Positions 58,430-64,000 of a DNA stretch of 64,000 nucleotides are shown piece by piece. The notes under the pieces were generated by a model. That model searched no databases, had not been told where the DNA came from, and worked only from the letters and a program-made list of their open reading frames with translations. Source of the stretch: Oopsacas minuta (taxonomy: Eukaryota; Porifera; Hexactinellida; Lyssacinosida; Leucopsacidae); assembly GCA_024704765.1 (NCBI GenBank), contig JAKMXF010000359.1, positions 88,423-152,422 of the forward strand, given 5' to 3'. Position numbers and translations under genes: made by a program. Within the stretch, counting starts at the first letter, position 1; each line of letters begins with the position of its first letter.

Positions 58430-59150
58430 TTACATGTCACGCATAGTATTTCCTAAAAATCCTATCGATTACCTATTTAAGGCTGTTAAGCAATCCATTC
58501 TAGATATTATATATCTTGATCTATCCTACTTTCGATTTCACCTATTTTCGAGGGTCAACTTTTTCATGGCTTCAAAAGACTTCAAGCAAAACCGAACAAT
58601 GAGCTTAGATAAAAGTTCGTACCGTACTCGGCGACAAACTATTCCAGATACATGAGGATCTCATCACCGTTTATCATGGAGAAGCTCTACGTATCTCATT
58701 GTAAAGGAATGGGCGCGTAAATTTATGGCTGGTAGGCAGCATTAAAGATGATACTCGGACCGGAAGGCTAATTACTGCTTCCATCCCTGAAATTGCCTCT
58801 GAAATTCTGGAACATTTTGTTATTAACCCCCGCTCGAGGAATTAAAATTCTCCACTACAATGCCAGACCTCATGTTTCAAAATAGGTTTGGGAATTCATT
58901 AAGGATATTGGGTTTGCAACGATGTAACATCCTCCCCCCATATCTATCACCTTGTGATTTCTGGCTATTTTCTTGGCTGAAACACATCTCGGAGGATACT
59001 ACTTCATATCAGACAAGAGCTAGGAAACGGAATTACCACTACTAAAATTCGGTGGAAAGAGACGAGTATAAAAAGTATTTTCAAAGTGGGTTGAAAGGCC
59101 ACATTTATGAATAGATGCAGAAGACGAGCATTTTGAACATTTTATGTAGA
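58430..59150 (+). pseudogene. Mariner transposase remnant
   Basis: Short blocks in mixed frames: KEWARKFMAGRQH and DDTRTGRLITAS (near 58710-58790), RGIKILHYNARPHVSK (near 58835-58880, catalytic Asp of HDN changed to Tyr), YLSPCDFWLFSWLKH (near 58945), and an EHFM-type end near 59145. Resembles the DD34D group of 42145-43475. Strongly decayed; no terminal repeats recognised. Confidence 0.65.
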
Positions 59151-59700
59151 AATTTGATTAGTCAATTGTTGTATTGTCAAGATATTATGCAAAGATTGGA
59201 ACCTTTCAAATGCCCTAAGTATACCAAGTCTCATCCTCCAAATCCACCATTAAAGTCTAAAGTGCCAAGTGTAAGCACACGCCACCATCGAGACCACTAA
59301 AACTCACTAAATCTGTTTTATGCCTTAGGAAATACCAAAAGTCCAAGGAACAAGATCTGGCCAGGGCTCGGATTGGTCAAGCCATGGCCTACATCGAGGG
59401 AATTCAATAAGTATTGAGGCTTGTTACTGTTTGTTAATTCCAGACTATTACATAATTCGGATAACTTGAGGCTCTTATACTTTGGGGGAATTTTTCTAGC
59501 GTTATCTTGTATATGTAGTTTGCTTAAGCATTATTTCAGCGCAACGAATTAACTGATAAATATATCCTCAATAGATTTATAGAGACGTGATATTCTTGCC
59601 ATCTTACCAAATCAATTCCCAAATTTAAATCTAAGCAAGTAATCCCAAGAAGTCCGCATCTCATATGTGCGAACTATGTAAGGGCAAAATTGATTGAGTG
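59151..59700. other. No gene seen
   Basis: AT-rich spacer between two mariner remnants. Confidence 0.45.
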
Positions 59701-60035
59701 GCCATCACATACCTAAGACACACAGTATTATTTGGAAACGAAGCATGGGAGTTCCTACATGATTCTGCATCTGCACATGCTTCAAATACTACACAAGCCT
59801 GGTGGCACAGTGAATATAACATTGATTATATTTCAAAAGAAGAATTACTGCCCTCCAGATCTACTTCCTAGGGATTATTCGGTTTGGGGGAACGTGAAGC
59901 TAAAGCAAGAATTGTGATGAAAATAGGTGAGCCTTGGCAGGAATGGGGTAAAATGTCACAAATTGAGATTCGTGATTCTATTGCACAGCTTAGATCTCTC
60001 CTTAAGGCTGTAGTAAAGAATAAGGGGAGATAGTA
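59700..60035 (+). pseudogene. DD37D-related mariner transposase C-terminal remnant
   Basis: A block reading DSASAHASNTTQAWWHSEYN and IDYISKEE, then RDYSVWGNVKLKQEL and RSLLKAVVKNKG, aligns in order with the QQDSAPAHAS, NIDFLSK, LDYSIWG and LKAVVKAKGG parts of the elements at 4478 and 38082. It is a diverged, truncated relative. Confidence 0.65.
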
Positions 60036-60049
60036 AATGAATTATGTTC

Positions 60050-61960
60050 TCATTGGAATGAATCTAATTAAGTTCTTATGTTATGTTATTCGCAGTTGAG
60101 TGAATCAATATAACATGAGTTATTACTAAAACGAGATGTAACATAGTAACATAATTGATCCCCTGTATACTCTCATGGTGACAAAGATATATTAAATTGA
60201 AGAACTGTTCACCTAGCAGGAAGGAGAAGTGTTTATCCAACCTTCATTACCACTATCAAGATCAGTTAGGAAGTTAACAGAATATTGTGGGAAAATGTGT
60301 CATTTTATAACTTCCCAAAGGTGCTGAAATTGTTCCCTGTTTTTGAAAATTTATTCTATCAATATGCACAGTATCAGTGACAAACATCAAATAATTTCTA
60401 AGACAATGAAAATGAAACTTTTCAAATTTCCGGCCAAATTCAGCACCTCAGAAGTCCTATTAGGCCCTTTAATGGGAAACATCGGCCTTTGGGCGATTTC
60501 ATTTGAAATTCTTCTGAAAAACATATTCTCTGCTAGTATCTTTCTAGACTGACCTTTTACGAATAAGGACATCTTGTTCAGTATAGGTTTGGATTATAGT
60601 TAGAATCTAAATTACTTTTTCTAAATAAGAACAAAAGGGTGCTATAAACTACCCCGATCATTGAGCCGTGGTTGTGTATATTGGAGTCCGAATGATTCAT
60701 CTGGTAAAATATCTTTGTCAAGAATTTAAGATTTTGAAATAATTGATAGAGTGAAGAACGCTTCACTTATTGGTACACAAGATACCTAGCAATCAAACCT
60801 AGTGACTGGAGGATTTGATATGGAACTCAATCGCAGATGGACCTTCGGTATGTATAATAAATATATGAGAAAGACTGAATGAATTCGTAGATTGAAAAAG
60901 ATGTAATCGATTTGAGATCTTAAAACGAATTTCAGCTTTTAGAATTTAAATGTATGAATCATGGAAATTTTATAGACATCATTCAATAAGGTCCCAAATG
61001 GTGCTCTCTTGCAGGGTGTCCAACCCGTGGCCCGCGTATGTCTTTGGTGCGCCCGCCAACTAATTTTGTCATTTTGCTGTACTGGGATGCTCCATCAACG
61101 CGAATTTTGAATGCTTAAAAAAAAGTTGGTTTTCTTGTTTATTGTTATTAGTAAAGTCTGATGGCGAATACCTAATTTATCTATTCTTATGCTTAGTTGT
61201 GTTTGTTTGGATTCCATTGAATCAGACTGTCAAATTACAACTGTTTCACGAATACTTTTCAAATTGATATAGTATTATAATACAGGTCTAAGATACTTTC
61301 TCCATGGCATTCACTTCTAACAAGAAAAAAGAGTAGAAGATGAATTGATAGTTTTTCAAACTAGATAGACTGAAAGTTTTTCCTAATTGAATTTAACAAC
61401 ACACTTATTTGTCTCTTAATAAAATTATATCGGTTATTAAGGAATATAATGCTAATCGCTATTATTAACTAGGATATGCTTAGTTGAATTCTGGACTAGT
61501 TGATAGTATGATATGCTAGCTCCTAAGGAAATCCTAACGCATCAAGGATAATCTTTTTTATCATTTGCAAGTAAATATCAGAGCTAAACTTGGCAGTGTT
61601 TTATATGCAGGTAATATTTATTGCTCGGAAAGACATTATGGGGCGAAAATCTGTATATTTTCTCTTTCCTATTTCCATGAGATCTAAGATATAGGCTGCT
61701 TTAGTCAATAGAAATTCCCTTCTTGAATTTGAAAATGTTCCTTTCGTGACTATTTTCTTTGAATACCATTTGAAGTATCACGATCCAACATCCATTAGAT
61801 ACTAACTGCTGCAAATAAGGGGTGATTTTTTTGCCATCAACATTCTCTTGATCTTAAACAAATTGGAGGTGGCCAATCATTTGTACAACCGTTTTCTGAC
61901 AGCCAGGAGCGTAAGCTGATCTAGTGGTTTCCTGGTTTTATATGTTTCACCGACAAATCT
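60050..61960. other. No gene supported; one hAT-style end
   Basis: AT-rich. CAGGGTGTCCAACCCGTGGC at 61012 (followed by CCGCGTATG) is in the style of hAT non-autonomous ends, but no inverted partner was found. Frames at 60343-60552 and 60387-60572 have no recognisable domain. Confidence 0.4.
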
Positions 61961-61971
61961 ATTTGTTTGTA

Positions 61972-62190
61972 TTAGTATCCAGGGTAATTTACTCCTCTTT
62001 GGGTACTGGATTGTAAAACAGGACACTCTCCTATGTGACAAGGCGCTTTATTCTTCACGAAGCTATTTCGAAAATTCTTCAGGTTAGTAAATTTTCTGCA
62101 CAATACTCTCACATCATTTTCAGAAGCTTCAACGATTGGCACTATTGAACGAGCTACCTGTCTAATGTTACCATCTTCTTTGTTATTCAT
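61972..62190 (-). pseudogene. Probable Transib transposase N-terminal fragment
   Basis: Minus-strand frame from ATG 62190: MNNKEDGNIRQVARSIVPIV, then SENDVRVLCRKFTNLKNFRN. This parallels the inner Transib (MNNEDAYTFL..., YDTVRRKFSTLREDRRKN) and the outer one (NEYRVILTKFDDLREGRARF). It stops after 72 codons with a Cys-containing stretch not seen in the others. Terminal repeats were not found. The match is short, so the call is tentative. Confidence 0.4.
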
Positions 62191-62199
62191 CTGACAATG

Positions 62200-62895
62200 G
62201 TTTATACTTTTAACACGACGATGATAAATTTTGATTATTATCCTTGGTTGGGGTTTTTTTTAATCAATGGGAGATGAAATATTCCATTACATAGTAGAGT
62301 GGCTCTGTTCTAAATGGTTACTTAGTATATTATGATATGTTTGTATATGTTTTCGCTCTACTGTTCATACCTTTCGAGATTAAGACACCAAATTTGGAAT
62401 GTGTACTCATAGTGATATCAAGTTGTGCACCTGACAGTTGAATTTCCTAATTTGTATATTTTCACACCTTTTGACATCTCTTTATTTTAGCCCAATCTGA
62501 TAGTAGGGTTTTACAATTGGGCATGAATGCATAAAGTTGGTTCTAGTAGAGTGTATGTAATTTAATTGAGAGTATGATGAATTTATATTGACCATAGACT
62601 GCAATTCTATTGGTCAATACACAAAATTATATTTACATTTCTCCAGAGGGGGACTTTTATCTGAAGAATTATCTTCGTATTTTTCAATTGGTGTTATTGT
62701 CACGATCATTACGCTTGGCTACCCTAGATTAAGTGAAATTTGGAAGGTAGCATCTTATCTATCTGTTTCAACCATAAAATCATGCAATCTCGAGTGCACT
62801 TGAGAAATGTTTTGAACAATTTCAAAATAGTTAATTCTAATATATTCCATAATTAGTCCTTCATAATAATGATCTGTATAAAATTATTTTGTAGA
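62200..62895. other. No gene seen
   Basis: AT-rich; it would contain the 5' end of the Transib fragment at 61972-62190 if that is real, but no CACWRTG end was found. A frame at 62588-62803 lacks motifs. Confidence 0.4.
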
Positions 62896-62900
62896 CAGTA

Positions 62901-64000
62901 CACAGTGTGGCAATATGGGGAAATAGGCATATTTTACAAAACATATTTAAATGCATTTTTCGAATTCTCCATAGTTCAATTAGTACGAAAATATCATTGG
63001 CAGCATTAGAAGCAGTTAGGAATCCTAACTACGCACAACTTTGTTATGTGTTTCTAATAATAGATATTTGTATTTTCAAACCGCAAATTCCTATGCCCTA
63101 ATGTATGTAATTATATTAGATGTAAATACTAAATATAAGAGTGAAGAACATCTTCTGATAATAAATCTATATTGTAACAACAATTTAATCATTGATAGGT
63201 TAGTCTAGATTTTCATTTGTACTTTTTTCTGGGTGTCTAGTTTGGCCCTCCCTAGGGTATAATTTGGAACTTTTTCTCATTGCTGAAGTGTAGCATCTCT
63301 TGTTTGACAAAATTTGACAAAACGTTATTAATATATGCGTAATGTTGCTATAGTTAGTCAACCATTTAATCACTTTCCAGGCTTGCTAAAACTGCCCAAA
63401 AATTTATCACGTCATTCATTGTCCGGACCGGACAGAATGCGAAAAATATATTTTTCATACTTTTAAAATTTTTTCAGTAAAATTCTATATTTTGCTGGTT
63501 ATTAGTTATTCCAATACTCTACAACCACATATCATAATGTTTCTGTGTTAAAGTAGCCCTTTTGCAGATCATGTGTGTCTAATCACGCACAATGACGCAA
63601 ATAGTTTGTATATTTCGAATGGAAGAAGTGTTACAGTCTCTGTTGGGAAACTTATTGAGAACAACCATTTATCTGATGAAGAAACTGCTACTATCCATTT
63701 CAAATTGAAATCACTTCTAACATCCAGAGAGGCTTACCGCAGGAAGGATCTTGAGACATGGGATAACATGAATTTCCACTCTACTCATCTAACAATATCC
63801 AATCCAAGAAAGAGAATATCGCTTGATCCTGAATTTTCTTCTTTAGTCACTGATTTTGAAAATCGAAACTTTTCAGAACAGATTGTAACTGAATTCCGGA
63901 AGCATATTCTCGAATGTCACATGAAGACTTCCAGATCGAGACTTGGTGTTCTTTTGGAGCATGTGGACTTTTTAGCAGAGAGAGAAAAGATTGAGCCTAA
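62901..64000 (+). mobile_element. Third Transib element, cut by the window edge
   Basis: Left end CACAGTGTGGCAATATGG (62901), then GGAAATAGGCATATTTT, matching the subterminal GTGGAAATAG block of the inner Transib. The distance from this end to the coding start (about 0.65-0.7 kb) equals that of the inner copy after removing its Tc1. Left flank is CAGTA (62896-62900); the right end is outside. Confidence 0.85.
63552..64000 (+). CDS. Transib (RAG1-related) transposase, N-terminal part, open to the edge
   Basis: 149 codons without a stop run into the edge. Visible: THNDANSLYISNGRS, KLIENNHLSDEETATIHFKL, LLTSREAYRRKDLETWDNMN, NPRKRISLDPEFSSLVTDFE and RKHILECHMKTSRSRLGVLL. The NDA start, the 'K.K.L...RE..R....ETW' stretch and the basic KRIS region align with the N-termini of the inner and outer Transibs. 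Where the others have ATG this frame has ACG (63585-63587); no in-frame ATG precedes it after the stop at 63549. Either the start was lost, or coding comes from a spliced upstream exon (a TTTTGCAG acceptor-like site ends at 63567). It is the least damaged Transib coding stretch in the window. The catalytic core lies beyond the edge. Confidence 0.75.

Noticed and set aside
59803-59809. CACAGTG as another Transib end
   Set aside because: It lies within decayed mariner coding sequence (AWWHSEYN block) and lacks the GGAAATAG subterminal block.
61012-61060. Complete hAT MITE starting CAGGGTGTCCAACCCGTGGC
   Set aside because: Only one end was found; no inverted partner within 1 kb.
25372-63000. 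Later G-alpha exons (DVGGQR, switch regions, C-terminus)
   Set aside because: Looked for the expected protein words on the + strand and did not find them. They may be outside the window or missed by eye.
1-64000. Retrotransposons, viral insertions, toxin genes, CRISPR arrays, tRNA or rRNA genes
   Set aside because: No reverse transcriptase, capsid, integrase, repeat-spacer array or RNA-gene signature was recognised on either strand.

Overview
The window is AT-rich, gene-poor animal DNA packed with DNA transposons. It is most like an arthropod. I lean towards a copepod-type crustacean genome because of the density of Tc1/mariner copies, but this is inference and no species marker is present. 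I saw no reverse transcriptase, rRNA, tRNA, CRISPR array or bacterial operon. The only host gene I can support is a heterotrimeric G-protein alpha subunit on the + strand. Two of its exons (18061-18245 and 25205-25371) have clean splice sites and join in phase. About 7 kb of intron between them is filled with mariner copies. The first and last exons were not found.

Left third (1-17 kb): a Tc1 remnant at the edge, a short non-autonomous hAT, a foldback element and a DD37D mariner-like copy (4478-5790). Then come two almost identical 3.2 kb hAT elements in inverted orientation (6992-10187 and 13778-16975). Their 8-bp flanks pair between the copies rather than within each copy. That is the footprint expected if the 3.6 kb between them was flipped by recombination.

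Middle (18-50 kb): two inverted mariners with the same changed catalytic residue. One of them is split by a 1.38 kb non-autonomous element (here 'element X') with a TAA target duplication. A second X lies at 45718-47085, and X carries a decayed piece of the coding region seen in fuller form at 27873-29430. Further on are a DD41D rosa-like element, a Tc1 remnant, a decayed hAT, a second DD37D copy, a DD34D mariner and a zf-BED hAT with a perfect 8-bp target duplication.

Right part (51-64 kb): the most striking region is a set of Transib elements, the transposon superfamily related to RAG1 of V(D)J recombination. An outer Transib (51159-58288, minus strand, target duplication CTAGA) was split by an inner Transib (53173-57527, plus strand, target duplication CATTG). 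The inner one was in turn split by a DD34E Tc1 element (53306-54683, TA duplication). Three of the four nested Transib ends carry CACAGTG, identical to the V(D)J signal heptamer; the fourth has CAAAGTG. A third Transib starts at 62901, also with CACAGTG, and runs off the right edge with its reading frame open. A likely fourth fragment lies at 61972-62190.

Nearly every transposase here carries stops or frameshifts, so the window is mostly a fossil record whose insertion order can be read from nesting and target duplications. The remaining stretches (listed as features) show no coding signal I can support.
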